From: Sandaracinus amylolyticus
GTDB lineage: Bacteria; Myxococcota_A; Polyangia; Polyangiales; Sandaracinaceae
Length of the DNA stretch: 64,000 nucleotides
Reading direction: 5' to 3'
Assembly: GCF_021631985.1 (NCBI RefSeq)
Contig: NZ_CP070225.1
Coordinates: 8,060,001 to 8,124,000 of the forward strand
Below, piece by piece: positions 17,062 to 26,056 of the stretch; position 1 is the stretch's first letter, and every line of letters starts with the position of its first letter. The position numbers were made by a program, and so were the translations under genes. The notes below the pieces were generated by a model that was not told where the DNA came from, made no database searches, and saw nothing but the letters and a program-made list of their open reading frames with translations.

Positions 17062-17271
17062 ATCGATCCGAACGATGCAGTCGGGCGAGCCCGCTCGACC
17101 CCAATCGACCTCAACGATGCAGTCGGGCGAGCGCGCTCGCCCCCGATCGACTCGAACGATGGAATCGGGCGAGCCCGCTCGACCCCAATCGACCTCAACG
17201 ATGCACTCGGGCGAGCGCGCTCGGCGCCGATCGACTCGAGCGATGGAATCGGTCGAGCGCGCTCGACCGGA
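17062..17271. repeat. Five tandem 42-bp repeats in a divergent intergenic region
   Basis: Units start at 17062, 17104, 17146, 17188 and 17230. Each opens with ATCGA and carries an AACGATG or AGCGATG core and a palindromic block CGAGCSCGCTCG, perfect in units 2, 4 and 5. Units 2 and 4 resemble each other most, as do 1, 3 and 5, suggesting an 84-bp higher-order period. The array fills most of the 386-bp gap between divergent genes; the rest of the gap shows nothing else. It is not a CRISPR: there are no unique spacers. Confidence 0.9.
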
Positions 17272-17381
17272 TGTTTCTTTCGAGTTGACGGCGGTCGCCA
17301 CCGCACGGGCGGAACCATGTGGCGATATTCGACTTCGACGCGGCAGCAGCTACGATTGCGAGTCGGGGGTGTGACGACGAG

Positions 17382-18965
17382 GTGACGGAGCACGCGCAGG
17401 AAGATCCGCTCGACGCGCCCGAACAGGAGGCGCCCGCGGAGCGGCCTGCGACGACTCCGGTCCCCGATCGTCCGAGCGACTGGGGCTCGCTCGTCGCCGA
17501 TCTCTCGCGCGGCCGGCAGCACCCGACGTTCCGGGTCCACGACCGCACCCACGTCGAGCTCGCCGTCGACTACCGCCTTCGCCCAGGGCGCAAAGAAGAG
17601 GCGTTCGTCTGGGAGTCGTTCTACTTCGCGCCCGAGTCGCTGCGGCTGCACTCGCGCACCTACGACAAGAGCGACCTCTACTCGGACCTCCAGTCGTACG
17701 TGCGCTTCGAGGTGCCCGACGTCGCGTACGGCAAGCTCACGGGCGAGCCGCTCCAGCGGGTGCGCCAGGCGATCGTGTCGGGCGACGAGGCCGCCGCGAC
17801 GCGCGAGATGCGCCTCTTCTCGTGCATGGTGCGCGCGTCGGGCGTCGAGGCCCGCGACGCGATCGCCGACGGGCTCGACGGCGACGAGCACGACCGCAAC
17901 CGCGCGCTCGCGTGCGCGGCGCGGATGGTCGCCGACAGCGCGCGGATCGGTCCCCGCCTCCGCGAGGTGCTCGCGCTCGCGCAGAACGCGCCCGACCCGA
18001 TGCGCACCGCGGCGTCGTGGGTCGACGAGGACGTCTCGCGCCTGGTCGAGACGCTGCTCGGGAACCTGGTGCAGCGGCTGCGCGAGAAGGAAGCGCCGGA
18101 GTCGCTGATCAACGCGGCGGAGCAGGCCGCGGTGGCGGAGGCGCGCTACCGGCTCGATCGGGGCCTGGGCGGCGTGGGCAGCGTCGGCATGAAGAGCCGG
18201 CGCGTCGAGCAGCTCGAGTTCCGGCGACACGTGCTCAAGCGGTTCACGTCGTCGGTGCTCTGGCTGAGCCCCCAGATCAGGCCCGCGAGCACCTGGATCC
18301 TCCACTTCCTCTACGCGATCGCGGCGTCGGTCGCGATGGGCTTCGCGGTGGTCGCCGCGCTCTGGAACGGCACCGACGCGGGCACGCGCGGCATCGTGCC
18401 CTGGGCGATCGTCGTGATCCTCGCGTACGCCGCGAAGGACCGCATCAAGGCGCTGCTCCAGACGCAGTTCCACGACGTCATCTCGCGGCACTTCCCCGAT
18501 CGACGATGGGTGATCCGCGATCGCGAGCGCGGCGTGGAGCTCGGCGAGATGGAGGAGCAGTCCGGGTTCATCTCGTGGAGCGAGCTGCCCCAGGACGTGC
18601 TCGCGGTGCGGCGGCTGACGCGCCTGCACCCGCTCGAGGAGCAGGCGCGCCCCGAGACCGTGCTCTTCCACCGCAAGGAGATCGAGGTCCGCGCCGACCG
18701 CATCGCGGACCCGCGGTTCAGCACGCTGACCGAGATCTTCCGGCTCGATCTGCGGCGCTGGCTCGCGCACACCGACGACCCGAAGCGCGAGATCGTGTTC
18801 GCCGATCCCGAGCGCGGTCAGATCGGCTCGGCGCTCGCGCCGCGCGTCTACAACCTCGGCGTGGTGTACCGGCTGCGGCGCGCGGACGAGGTCGACGCGC
18901 CCTGGCATCGCGTGCGCATCGTGGTCACGCGCAAGGGGATTCGGCGGATCGACACCGTCGTGTGA
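17382..18965 (+). CDS. Large hypothetical protein with two central membrane segments
   Basis: A 527-residue protein with an acidic, Pro-rich N-terminus, a soluble region (about 35-290) and two hydrophobic segments (about 305-350: WILHFLYAIAASVAMGFAVVAALW and GIVPWAIVVILAYAAKDRIKALL). A basic C-terminal region follows (RDRERGVELGEMEEQSGF, VLFHRKEIEVRADRI). I do not recognise the family. GTG 17382 is the tentative start; GTG 17319 with a GGGCGGA upstream is the alternative. The 42-bp repeat array lies just upstream and may affect its expression. Confidence 0.6.
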   Translation: MTEHAQEDPLDAPEQEAPAERPATTPVPDRPSDWGSLVADLSRGRQHPTFRVHDRTHVELAVDYRLRPGRKEEAFVWESFYFAPESLRLHSRTYDKSDLYSDLQSYVRFEVPDVAYGKLTGEPLQRVRQAIVSGDEAAATREMRLFSCMVRASGVEARDAIADGLDGDEHDRNRALACAARMVADSARIGPRLREVLALAQNAPDPMRTAASWVDEDVSRLVETLLGNLVQRLREKEAPESLINAAEQAAVAEARYRLDRGLGGVGSVGMKSRRVEQLEFRRHVLKRFTSSVLWLSPQIRPASTWILHFLYAIAASVAMGFAVVAALWNGTDAGTRGIVPWAIVVILAYAAKDRIKALLQTQFHDVISRHFPDRRWVIRDRERGVELGEMEEQSGFISWSELPQDVLAVRRLTRLHPLEEQARPETVLFHRKEIEVRADRIADPRFSTLTEIFRLDLRRWLAHTDDPKREIVFADPERGQIGSALAPRVYNLGVVYRLRRADEVDAPWHRVRIVVTRKGIRRIDTVV

Positions 18966-19075
18966 GCCCAGCTCGCGTTTTTCGCGCGCGGGCGTCGAAA
19001 AAAACTGGCGGCGCCTGGGAGCGGGTGGTACGTGCGCCGCGCTCCCGCGTGCTGGGGAGCGCGGGAGGTCCTGCG

Positions 19076-19462
19076 GTGCCGCGATCGCGCAAGGGCGACG
19101 ACGAGGTCGAGAACGAGGCGCTCGAGGCGGGCGAAGGCGACGAGCTCGCCGAGCCGGCGCTCGACGCCGCGGCCGAAGAGGAAGAGGAAGGCGAGGAGGC
19201 CGAAGAAGGCGTCCCCGCCAGCGCTGCGGGCCGTGCGAGCGCGGCGCGGTTGCTCGAGCTCCTCGTCGAGAAGAAGGCCCTCGCGCTCCTCGCCAAGAAG
19301 CCGGGCAACGAGCTGATCGAGAAGGTCGCGCGCGTGCTCGAGAGCCCGGCGGCCGTGAAGGCTCGCGCGTCGCGTCTGTCGGACGTGATCGTGGACAGCG
19401 ACGACGTCGACGAGCTGTTCATCGACGACGAGACGCTGATCGAGCTGCTCAAGCGCTGGTGA
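19076..19462 (+). CDS. Acidic hypothetical protein
   Basis: A 128-residue protein. GTG 19076 has GGGAGG seven bases upstream. The N-terminal half is highly acidic and low-complexity (runs of Glu with Ala, about 8-55). The C-terminal half is predicted helical and more conserved in look: RLLELLVEKKALALLAKKPGNEL, then FIDDETLIELLKRW. No known domain is seen. It ends against a hairpin shared with the convergent lipoprotein gene. Confidence 0.6.
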   Translation: MPRSRKGDDEVENEALEAGEGDELAEPALDAAAEEEEEGEEAEEGVPASAAGRASAARLLELLVEKKALALLAKKPGNELIEKVARVLESPAAVKARASRLSDVIVDSDDVDELFIDDETLIELLKRW

Positions 19463-19470
19463 GCGCAGGC

Positions 19471-19495
19471 GTGCCGCTCAGGGCGTGAGCGGCAC
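19471..19495. terminator. Bidirectional hairpin between convergent genes
   Basis: GTGCCGCTCA (19471-19480) and TGAGCGGCAC (19486-19495) form a perfect 10-bp stem with a five-base loop. It starts eight bases after the stop of the plus-strand gene and overlaps the last codons and stop of the minus-strand gene. Confidence 0.6.
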
Positions 19496-20581
19496 GACGC
19501 AGTGGCCGTGGGCGCGCTGGCAGTCCGACACGTCGGACCAGAGGTCGGCGCAATCCGTCCCGGTGCACTCGCAGCCGCTCACCGAGCGGCAGTCGACGCC
19601 GGTCCACGCCCAGCCGAGCAGCGCGTCGCAGTCGCCGGTCCCGCGGGCGTTCTGGGCTTCGCAGCTCGCCTCGCAGGGGCCTTCGTAGTCGACGTCGGTG
19701 CCCGCGCCGTACGCGTCGCACTCGCTCTGGTAGAGCAGGCGGTCGCAGCCGCAGACCTCGTGGATCACGGGCGGGCACACGGTGGGGCGCTCGCGGCAGG
19801 TGCCCGTCTCGTCGGCGCCGCCGCAGGCGTGGGGATCGGGGAAGTCGCAGTACTCGGTGGTGGTGCACGTGGCGCCGACGAAGCCGCCGCAGCTGCGCGC
19901 GCACGCGGAGAACACCGCGACGCACTCGGCGCGCGTGGTGAACGCATTCGCGCAGTCGGGGCCCTGGCACGTCGAGCAGCCGTGGAGCTCGATGCACGCG
20001 CTGCCGTTCCAGATCCAGAGGCCGAGGGCGCGACCGCACACGCCGTCGCCCGTGGCCTCCATCGGCGAGCAGTCGGGCGGGCACTCCACGTCGGTGCACG
20101 AGAGGTCGGGCGCGACGCACGCGCCGCAGCTCGCGTTGCAGCAGACGGTGCCGACCGGGCAGACGTTCCGGCCGCAGCGCTCGCCCTCGCACGTGAGGTG
20201 GTCGCACACGCAGGGCATGCCGTCGTAGTGACAGCCGGGCGGAGGCGGGGGGCACTCGCACCAGCCGGCGTCGGGCGTGCACTCGGGCGGGACGACGCGG
20301 ACGAACGAGCCGGAGCGGCACTCGAGGCGCTCGCACGGGCCGCGCGAGCAGACGCGACCAGCGCTGCAAGCATCGCCGACCTGGGCGACGTCGCAGGGCG
20401 GATCGCACGCCGGCGGGAGGACGTCGAGACTGATGCAGCGGCCGCACGCGCACTGGTTGCCGAGCGCGCAGTCGCCGTCGGAGGCGCAGCTCCCGGCGCC
20501 GCCGTCGTGGGCGCCGACGCGGACCCGGTAGCCACAGCCGAGCGCGGTGAGGGCGATCAGGAGGAACGCAGGGGCGCGCAT
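19478..20581 (-). CDS. Cysteine-rich lipoprotein with Kazal-like domain
   Basis: A 367-residue protein with a lipoprotein signal (MRAPAFLLIALTALGCGYR). The mature part is cysteine-rich throughout. Near the C-terminus, CPPVIHEVCGCDRLLYQSECDAYGAGTDVDYEGPC has the spacing of a Kazal-type protease-inhibitor domain (C..VCG.D...Y.N.C.A...G......G.C). Earlier repeats such as CPVGTVCCNASCGACV are of unknown function. Start 20581 opens the signal peptide. A surface role, perhaps against proteases, is an inference. Confidence 0.7.
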   Translation of the reverse strand: MRAPAFLLIALTALGCGYRVRVGAHDGGAGSCASDGDCALGNQCACGRCISLDVLPPACDPPCDVAQVGDACSAGRVCSRGPCERLECRSGSFVRVVPPECTPDAGWCECPPPPPGCHYDGMPCVCDHLTCEGERCGRNVCPVGTVCCNASCGACVAPDLSCTDVECPPDCSPMEATGDGVCGRALGLWIWNGSACIELHGCSTCQGPDCANAFTTRAECVAVFSACARSCGGFVGATCTTTEYCDFPDPHACGGADETGTCRERPTVCPPVIHEVCGCDRLLYQSECDAYGAGTDVDYEGPCEASCEAQNARGTGDCDALLGWAWTGVDCRSVSGCECTGTDCADLWSDVSDCQRAHGHCVVPLTP

Positions 20582-20616
20582 GCAGGATCGTGCGTGGCCG
20601 CGCCGCGGGTGATCCG

Positions 20617-21570
20617 TCACTCGCAGGCGGTGCGCACCCGGGCGGCGAGCGGAGAGCGGGGGTGCGCGGCGAGGAGCTCGGAGAGCGCGGCGCGGCCTTC
20701 GTCGGCGCGACCGGCGGCGCAGAGCGCGAGGGCACGCGCGGCGTCGCGCTCTTCGGTGAGCTCGCCGCTCGGGAAGCGGGCGCGGTGCTCGTCGAGGGCG
20801 CGGAGCGCGTCGTCGGGACGGGCGTCGCGGAGGGCCGACCAGGCGCGGCGGAGCACCGGGAGCTCGTCGTGGAGAGAGGCGACCGGGATCGGGGCCGGGT
20901 CGGGCACGGCCGCGGGGGGCTGGGCGGGGGACGGGTCCGCAGCAACGACCACGGGGGGCGGGGCGGCGCGGGTCGGGGTGGTGCGACGGGGGCGCGCCGG
21001 AGCGGCCGACGGGGCTGCGACCGGGATCGGGAGCGGCTCGGGGGTGAGCTCCGGAGCGGCGACCGGAGGCGGCGCGGTGACGACGGCCGGGGGCTCGGGG
21101 CTCGCGGGAGTCTGGTGGGCTGCCGGTGCCTCCGTGGCGGGCTCGGTGATCTGGGGGCGCTCCGTCGTGATGCCGGCGACGACCGCGCCGCCCGCGCTCA
21201 CCACGAGGGCGATCGCCGCGACCTTCGCGAGCGTCGACATGCCGAGGACGCCGAGCGCGGTCGTGGTGGCGCCCGCTGCCGCGGCCCCGGTGGCCGCCGC
21301 GGTCGCGCCGGCGGCGTTCGCGATCGCTCCGCTTCCTCCCGCGATCGCTCCGCCGCTCGCTGCGCTCGCGCTCGCGGCGGTGCCCGCCGCGCCGGCTGCG
21401 GCGCCGGCCGCGATCGACGCCATCATCGCGCGCCGCACCCGCGCGCGATCCGCCGCGCTCGGGTCGTCTGCCGCGCGCGCTGCTTCGATCAGCGCCCGCG
21501 CGTCCGGGCCGAGGCGCGGGACGATGCGATGCGGGCCCGAGCGATTCGGTCGTCGCGCTCCGCCGCTCAC
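20617..21570 (-). CDS. Anchored partner of the ECF sigma factor, TPR-like tail
   Basis: A 317-residue protein: a short cytoplasmic part (about 1-45), a long Ala/Gly-rich stretch, one membrane segment (about 110-135, LAKVAAIALVVSAGGAVVAGI), a Pro-rich linker and a C-terminal TPR-like helical region (LRRAWSALRDARPDDALRALDEH, ARALALCAAGRADEGRAALSELL). Its GTG start overlaps the sigma factor stop (GTGA). Coupling to an ECF gene and a single membrane span suit an anti-sigma or sensor role, but a ZAS zinc motif is absent, so this is inferred. Confidence 0.6.
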   Translation of the reverse strand: MSGGARRPNRSGPHRIVPRLGPDARALIEAARAADDPSAADRARVRRAMMASIAAGAAAGAAGTAASASAASGGAIAGGSGAIANAAGATAAATGAAAAGATTTALGVLGMSTLAKVAAIALVVSAGGAVVAGITTERPQITEPATEAPAAHQTPASPEPPAVVTAPPPVAAPELTPEPLPIPVAAPSAAPARPRRTTPTRAAPPPVVVAADPSPAQPPAAVPDPAPIPVASLHDELPVLRRAWSALRDARPDDALRALDEHRARFPSGELTEERDAARALALCAAGRADEGRAALSELLAAHPRSPLAARVRTACE

Positions 21571-22214
21571 GGCGCCCTCCGATGCGATTCGCGCGCGCGA
21601 TGCCGCGCCAGTGCCTTCTCGAACTCGATGCGCGCCGCGCGCAGCCGCGAGTACACCGTGTTCAGCGGGATGCCGAGCATCTCCGCGATCTCCGGCGCCG
21701 TCGTCTGCTCGAGCTCCGCGAGCACGAACACCGTGCGCTTGTCGTCGTCGAGCTCGTCGAGCAGCCGATGGAGCAGCCGCACCGCCTCCGCCTGCTCGAG
21801 CGCGCCCGCCGGGCACTCCGCGCGCTCGTCGACCATCTCGCCCTGGGTCGACGCCATCGCGTCGTAGCTCGCGTGGCCGCCCTTGCGGCGCTGGGTCCTC
21901 CGCCAGTCCGACACGACGCGGAGCAGGATCGCGAACACCCACGTCTTCGGCGACGAGCGACCCTCGAAGTCCGCGAGGCGACGATGCACGACCAGGAAGA
22001 CCTCCTGGACGACGTCGTCGACCGCCGCCTCCGCGACCCCGAGGCGACGGGCGCTCCGCCATACGAAGTCGAAGAGCTGCTCGTAGATCGCCTCGAACGA
22101 CGGCACCTCGCGAGCCGCCGCGGCGGACGGAGGATCGATCGCGAGCGCCAGCGCAGTCACCGCCCCTCCGTGGCCGGCGCGCCCGCGATCCTTCGGGCGT
22201 TCGTCAACGGACAT
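21567..22214 (-). CDS. ECF RNA polymerase sigma factor
   Basis: A 215-residue sigma-70 family protein with region 2 (about 45-110: FDFVWRSARRLGVAEAAVDDVVQEVFL, then KTWVFAILLRVVSDWRR) and region 4 (about 150-205: DDDKRTVFVLAELEQTTAPEIAEMLGIPLNTVYSRLRAAR). No region 3, as expected for an ECF factor. The ATG lies 11 bases inside the end of the upstream gene, so they are coupled; a GTG further in (VTALALAID) is an alternative start. The coupled downstream membrane protein probably controls it. Confidence 0.88.
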   Translation of the reverse strand: MSVDERPKDRGRAGHGGAVTALALAIDPPSAAAAREVPSFEAIYEQLFDFVWRSARRLGVAEAAVDDVVQEVFLVVHRRLADFEGRSSPKTWVFAILLRVVSDWRRTQRRKGGHASYDAMASTQGEMVDERAECPAGALEQAEAVRLLHRLLDELDDDKRTVFVLAELEQTTAPEIAEMLGIPLNTVYSRLRAARIEFEKALARHRARESHRRAP

Positions 22215-23193
22215 CGACGTGCCCTCCGATCGTGAGTCGCCCTGCGACGGGCGACGGCTCCCACACCACGCCGAACGGCGCGAGCTCGAACCCCGGCACG
22301 CCGAGCGCCACCAGCAGATCGAGGCCGACCTCGAGATCGAGCGCGTCGATCGGCGACCACGGCATCGCGGCGCCGACCACGAGCGCGCCGACCGGCGCCT
22401 CGGCGCGGCCGGGATCGCTCACGCCGACGCCCCGGGCGATCAACGCGCCCACCTGCACGCCGCCGCAGATCGCGAGCCCGGGACGACCGGCGTCCCCGTC
22501 GAGCGGCCGCCCGCACGCGCTCACCGCTCCGCCCGCCCACTCGACGTCGACCCCCGCGCCTGGCGGCGCGCTGATGGAATCGTTCGCGAGACGCATGCCC
22601 TGGGTCGCGAGCCAGCCCCCGCGCGCCCGGAGATCGAGCCGGTCGATGCGCACCACGACCTCGCCGATCACGCCGGGCGCGATCGCGGGAAGCGTCCCGA
22701 CGTCGAGCACGAACGCGGCGCCGACCCCCACCGAGAACGGCGTCGGCCGCGCCGGGATCGGCAGCGGCGCATCGGGGGCGGCGAGGGCAGACGCGGGATC
22801 GCGGACGACACGCGGGACCGGCTCGGGCTCGGCCATCGCGACCTCGGGATCGATGCGCCATGCGAGCACCAGCGCGGTCGCGTCGACGAGCGCCTCGCAG
22901 CGGTCGGCCGCGAGGGTGCGCTCGACGGCTCCGTCGTCCGCGCTGCGCAGCTCCACCACCCAGCGATCCGCGCCTTCCTGGCGCACCTCGGCGTCCACCG
23001 CGATCGGATCCGCGGCGGTGAGCGGTCGGCCCAGCAGGGCCTCGATCGCGGTTCGCAGCGCACGATCGTCGGCGCACCCAGGAGGCCCGATCCAGCGCAG
23101 GCGGGGCGTGTCCTGGGCCCGCGCCGGCGCGGTCGCGACGAGCGCCACCACGAACGCCAACGCGCGCCAGAGCGTGCCTCGCCTGCCTACCAT
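22204..23193 (-). CDS. Secreted hypothetical protein
   Basis: A 329-residue protein with a signal peptide (MVGRRGTLWRALAFVVALVATAPARAQ). The N-terminal domain (about 30-110) has an alternating pattern with paired cysteines (PGCADD, DRCEAL). A Pro-rich linker leads to a glycine-rich, beta-like C-terminal half (FSVGVGAAFVLDVGTLPAIAPGV) that could be an outer-membrane barrel. No family recognised. ATG 23193 starts the signal peptide; 11 further codons are open upstream. It overlaps the ECF gene by 11 bases, so it shares that transcript. Confidence 0.62.
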   Translation of the reverse strand: MVGRRGTLWRALAFVVALVATAPARAQDTPRLRWIGPPGCADDRALRTAIEALLGRPLTAADPIAVDAEVRQEGADRWVVELRSADDGAVERTLAADRCEALVDATALVLAWRIDPEVAMAEPEPVPRVVRDPASALAAPDAPLPIPARPTPFSVGVGAAFVLDVGTLPAIAPGVIGEVVVRIDRLDLRARGGWLATQGMRLANDSISAPPGAGVDVEWAGGAVSACGRPLDGDAGRPGLAICGGVQVGALIARGVGVSDPGRAEAPVGALVVGAAMPWSPIDALDLEVGLDLLVALGVPGFELAPFGVVWEPSPVAGRLTIGGHVDVR

Positions 23194-23308
23194 CCCGCCG
23201 GAGGGGCACCGTCGAGCACGCCGCATGCCGCCCCGGCGATTTCACCTGGGCAGTGGTTTCACTGACACGGCGTAACACGGTACCGTGGATCGACGGGGGA
23301 GGTCGGGG

Positions 23309-24127
23309 ATGGGATCGCTCGCGTTCGTCACGGGGCCGGTGCACCTCGACGAGGAGGGCGACGATCTCCGCGCCGACCTCGGGGCTGCGCTGAGCGAGGC
23401 GCTGGGCGCGTCCATCGTCGTCGAGAGCGAGCGCAGCTACACCGCGCTGCGCGATCGGGTGATCGCGCGCGATGCCGCGCTCGCGTGGCTGCCCCCTGCC
23501 CTCTTCGTGCGGGCCAACGAGGCCGGCGCAGTGGGCGCGGTGATGCGCGCCGAGCGCTTCGCGGGGGCGCGCTACCAGGGCGCGATCTTCGTGCGCGAGG
23601 AGTCGAACGCGACGCGCGCCGAGGACCTCCGGGGCATGCGGGTCGCGTGGGTCGATCGCGACTCGTGCGCCGGATATCTCTTCCCGCGGCTCGCGCTGCG
23701 CGACTGCGGGCTCGATCCCGACGCCTGCTTCGGCAGCGAGACCTTCACCGACAGCCACGCGCGGGTGGTCGCAGCGGTCGCGGCGGGCGCGGTCGAGGCG
23801 GGCGCGACCTACGTGCAGCTCAGCGATCCCGAGCGTCCCTCGCGAGGCCTCGCGATCGCCGGGTGGACCGCGTTCGCCGCGACCCGTTCGATGCGCGCGG
23901 TCGTGGTGAGCGCGTCGATCCCGAGCGACGCCGTGTGCATCGGCGCGTCGGTGCCCGACGAAGTGCGCACGCGCTGGATCGAGAAGCTGCGCGCCGCGCA
24001 CGCCCTGCCGCGCGTCTCGCGCCTGCTTCGTGCGATGCTCGGCGCCGATCGGCTCGCGCCCGGCACGGCGGAGGACTACGCGCCGGTTCGCGAGGCGCTG
24101 CTCGCAGAGGGCGCGCTGAGGGGCTGA
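23309..24127 (+). CDS. PhnD-like substrate-binding protein without signal peptide
   Basis: A 272-residue protein resembling the PhnD/PBP2 solute-binding family: GARYQGAIFVREESNA, EDLRGMRVAWVDRDSCAGYLFPRLALRDCGLDP, then CFGSETFTDSHARVVAAVAAGAVEAGATY. These match the hinge and ligand-binding segments of phosphate/phosphonate-type binding proteins. There is no signal peptide and no ABC transporter gene nearby, so it is probably a cytoplasmic ligand-binding protein. ATG 23309 has GGGGAGG six bases upstream and is preferred over GTG 23285. Confidence 0.75.
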   Translation: MGSLAFVTGPVHLDEEGDDLRADLGAALSEALGASIVVESERSYTALRDRVIARDAALAWLPPALFVRANEAGAVGAVMRAERFAGARYQGAIFVREESNATRAEDLRGMRVAWVDRDSCAGYLFPRLALRDCGLDPDACFGSETFTDSHARVVAAVAAGAVEAGATYVQLSDPERPSRGLAIAGWTAFAATRSMRAVVVSASIPSDAVCIGASVPDEVRTRWIEKLRAAHALPRVSRLLRAMLGADRLAPGTAEDYAPVREALLAEGALRG

Positions 24128-24140
24128 TCGAGGAGCCCGA

Positions 24141-25973
24141 GTGAAGAAGTGTTCGCTGGTCGCGTCGTGCCTGCTCGCGCTCGCGTGTGATCCAGGAGAG
24201 AGCCCGGCCGACGCAGGCACCGATGCGTACGTCGCGCCGCCCGAGTGCGAGGTCGACGTGCAGCCCGAAGATCCGCTGCCCGATCCCGCGCGCCACACGC
24301 CGCGCTGGGCGTTCGAGCCGTGGATCTCGAAGGACATCTCGGATCGCGACGACACGCTCGCGTTCGTCGCCGGGTTCCGCGAGCACGACATCCCGGTGGG
24401 CGTCGTGGTGCTCGATTCGCCGTGGGACTCGCAGTACACGACGTTCCGCCCGAATCCCGAGCGCTACGGGGACTTCGGCTCGCTCGTGCAGACGCTGCAC
24501 GACGACGACGTGCGCGTCGTGCTGTGGACCACGGCCTTCGTGAACCTCCGCTCGTACGACCTCGAGATGGGCGGCGACTCGTACCGCGGGCCCGCGCCGA
24601 ACTACGCGGAGGGCCTCGCCTGCGACTTCTTCGTGAACGACGGCGAGATCTACGAGTGGTGGAAGGGCGCCGGCGCGAGCGTCGACTTCTTCGATGCGCG
24701 AGCGCGCGCGTGGTGGCACGCGCAGCAGGACCTCCTGCTCGATCTCGGGCTCGACGGATGGAAGCTCGACTTCGGCGACAGCTACCTCGAGGCCGATGCG
24801 ACGCTCGCGACCGACGAGGGCGACGTGCCGCACCAGCGCTACGCCGAGGAGTACTACCGCGACTTCCTCGCGTACGGCGTGTCGCGACGCGGGCCCGAGT
24901 TCACGACGATGGTGCGCGCGTGGGACGAGAGCTACGACCGCCGTGGTCGTTTCCACGCGCGGCCCGAGCACGCGCCGGTCGTGTGGATGGGCGACAACCG
25001 TCGTGACTGGGTCGGGCTGATCGACGCGCTCGATCACACGTTCCGCTCGGCGCGCGCGGGCTACGTCGTGCTCGGCACCGACGTCGGTGGGTACCTCGAT
25101 CGCGACGACCAGATGCTCACGACGTTCATCCCGTTCGACGTCGAGAACTTCCAGCGCTGGACCGCATGGAGCGGGATGATGCCGTTCCTGCAGCTGCACG
25201 GGCGCGGCAACCTCGCGCCGTGGAGCGTGCCGGGCAGCGACGAGGATCGCGCGGCGACGATCGAGGTGTGGCGCTACTGGGCGACGCTGCACCACGCGAT
25301 GGTCCCGTACTGGTACTCGATCACCGAGGAGGCCTACGCGACCGACGGCGTGATCGTGCATCCGGTCGGCGACGACGAGAGCGCATGGGCGGGCGACTGG
25401 CGCTACGTCGTGGGCGACGCGTTCCTGGTCGCACCGCTGATCGCGAGCGGCAGCACGCGCGACGTGGCGCTGCCCGCGGGCGCGCGCTGGTACGACTGGT
25501 GGGCGCCGGGCGCGGCGGCGATCGAGGGTGGCACGACGCTCGAGGGCTACGACGTCGGCAGCTCGCGGGTGCGCATCCCGGTGTTCGTGCGCGAGGGCGC
25601 GATCGTGCCGATGCACGTCGAGAACGACGTGAACGGGCTCGGCAACGCGGCGAGCGCGGGCTCGCTGACCGTGCTGGTGTGGCCGTCGAGCGAGACCTCG
25701 TCGTTCCGGTTGCGCGAAGAGGCGGACGACGCGATCACGACGATCACCGCGAGCGCGGGCTCGGTCACGTTCGCGCCGGCGCGGGCATCGGTGATCGTGC
25801 GGGTGCGCGCCGACGACGCGCCGAGCGCGGTGAGCGCGGACGGCACGGCGCTCGAGGTGCGCGCGGATCGCGCGGCGCTCGACGCGAGCGCCTCGGGCTG
25901 GTGGTACGACGCGACCGAGAGCGCGCTGTGGATCAAGCGCACCGACGCGACCGGGACGATCACGTTCGAGTGA
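24141..25973 (+). CDS. Glycoside hydrolase family 31 lipoprotein
   Basis: A 610-residue secreted enzyme with a lipoprotein-type signal (ASCLLALACDPGE, C16). The GH31 (beta/alpha)8 barrel spans about 55-460. The likely nucleophile is D210 in WKLDFGD and the acid/base is D285 in WMGDNRRDW, both in the usual GH31 context. The C-terminal beta domains follow (FLVAPLIASGSTRDVALPAG, AIVPMHVEN). GH31 includes alpha-glucosidases, alpha-xylosidases and sulfoquinovosidases; the substrate cannot be chosen by eye. GTG start with AGGAG five bases upstream. It lies 13 bases after the PhnD-like gene and may be co-transcribed. Confidence 0.88.
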   Translation: MKKCSLVASCLLALACDPGESPADAGTDAYVAPPECEVDVQPEDPLPDPARHTPRWAFEPWISKDISDRDDTLAFVAGFREHDIPVGVVVLDSPWDSQYTTFRPNPERYGDFGSLVQTLHDDDVRVVLWTTAFVNLRSYDLEMGGDSYRGPAPNYAEGLACDFFVNDGEIYEWWKGAGASVDFFDARARAWWHAQQDLLLDLGLDGWKLDFGDSYLEADATLATDEGDVPHQRYAEEYYRDFLAYGVSRRGPEFTTMVRAWDESYDRRGRFHARPEHAPVVWMGDNRRDWVGLIDALDHTFRSARAGYVVLGTDVGGYLDRDDQMLTTFIPFDVENFQRWTAWSGMMPFLQLHGRGNLAPWSVPGSDEDRAATIEVWRYWATLHHAMVPYWYSITEEAYATDGVIVHPVGDDESAWAGDWRYVVGDAFLVAPLIASGSTRDVALPAGARWYDWWAPGAAAIEGGTTLEGYDVGSSRVRIPVFVREGAIVPMHVENDVNGLGNAASAGSLTVLVWPSSETSSFRLREEADDAITTITASAGSVTFAPARASVIVRVRADDAPSAVSADGTALEVRADRAALDASASGWWYDATESALWIKRTDATGTITFE

Positions 25974-26056
25974 TCCTTCCGTTCGCACGCTCCTGCTGGA
26001 CTGATTGCGACCGCTCCGTTCAAGCCCCGGCGGGGCGGCGACGGCACGATCGCGTC

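Noticed and set aside
17062-17271. Possible CRISPR array
   Set aside because: The 42-bp units are directly adjacent and similar along their whole length, with no unique spacers and no cas genes. The same applies to the 96-bp and 32-bp repeats.
17002-17301. N-terminal extension of the cysteine-rich lipoprotein through the 42-bp repeats
   Set aside because: 42 bp is 14 codons, so the frame stays open by chance. The lipoprotein signal begins at 16995 and would be buried.
18978-19002. Terminator after the gene at 17382-18965
   Set aside because: TTTTTCG and CGAAAAA could pair with an 11-base loop, but the stem is short and mostly A-T, so it is too weak to call.
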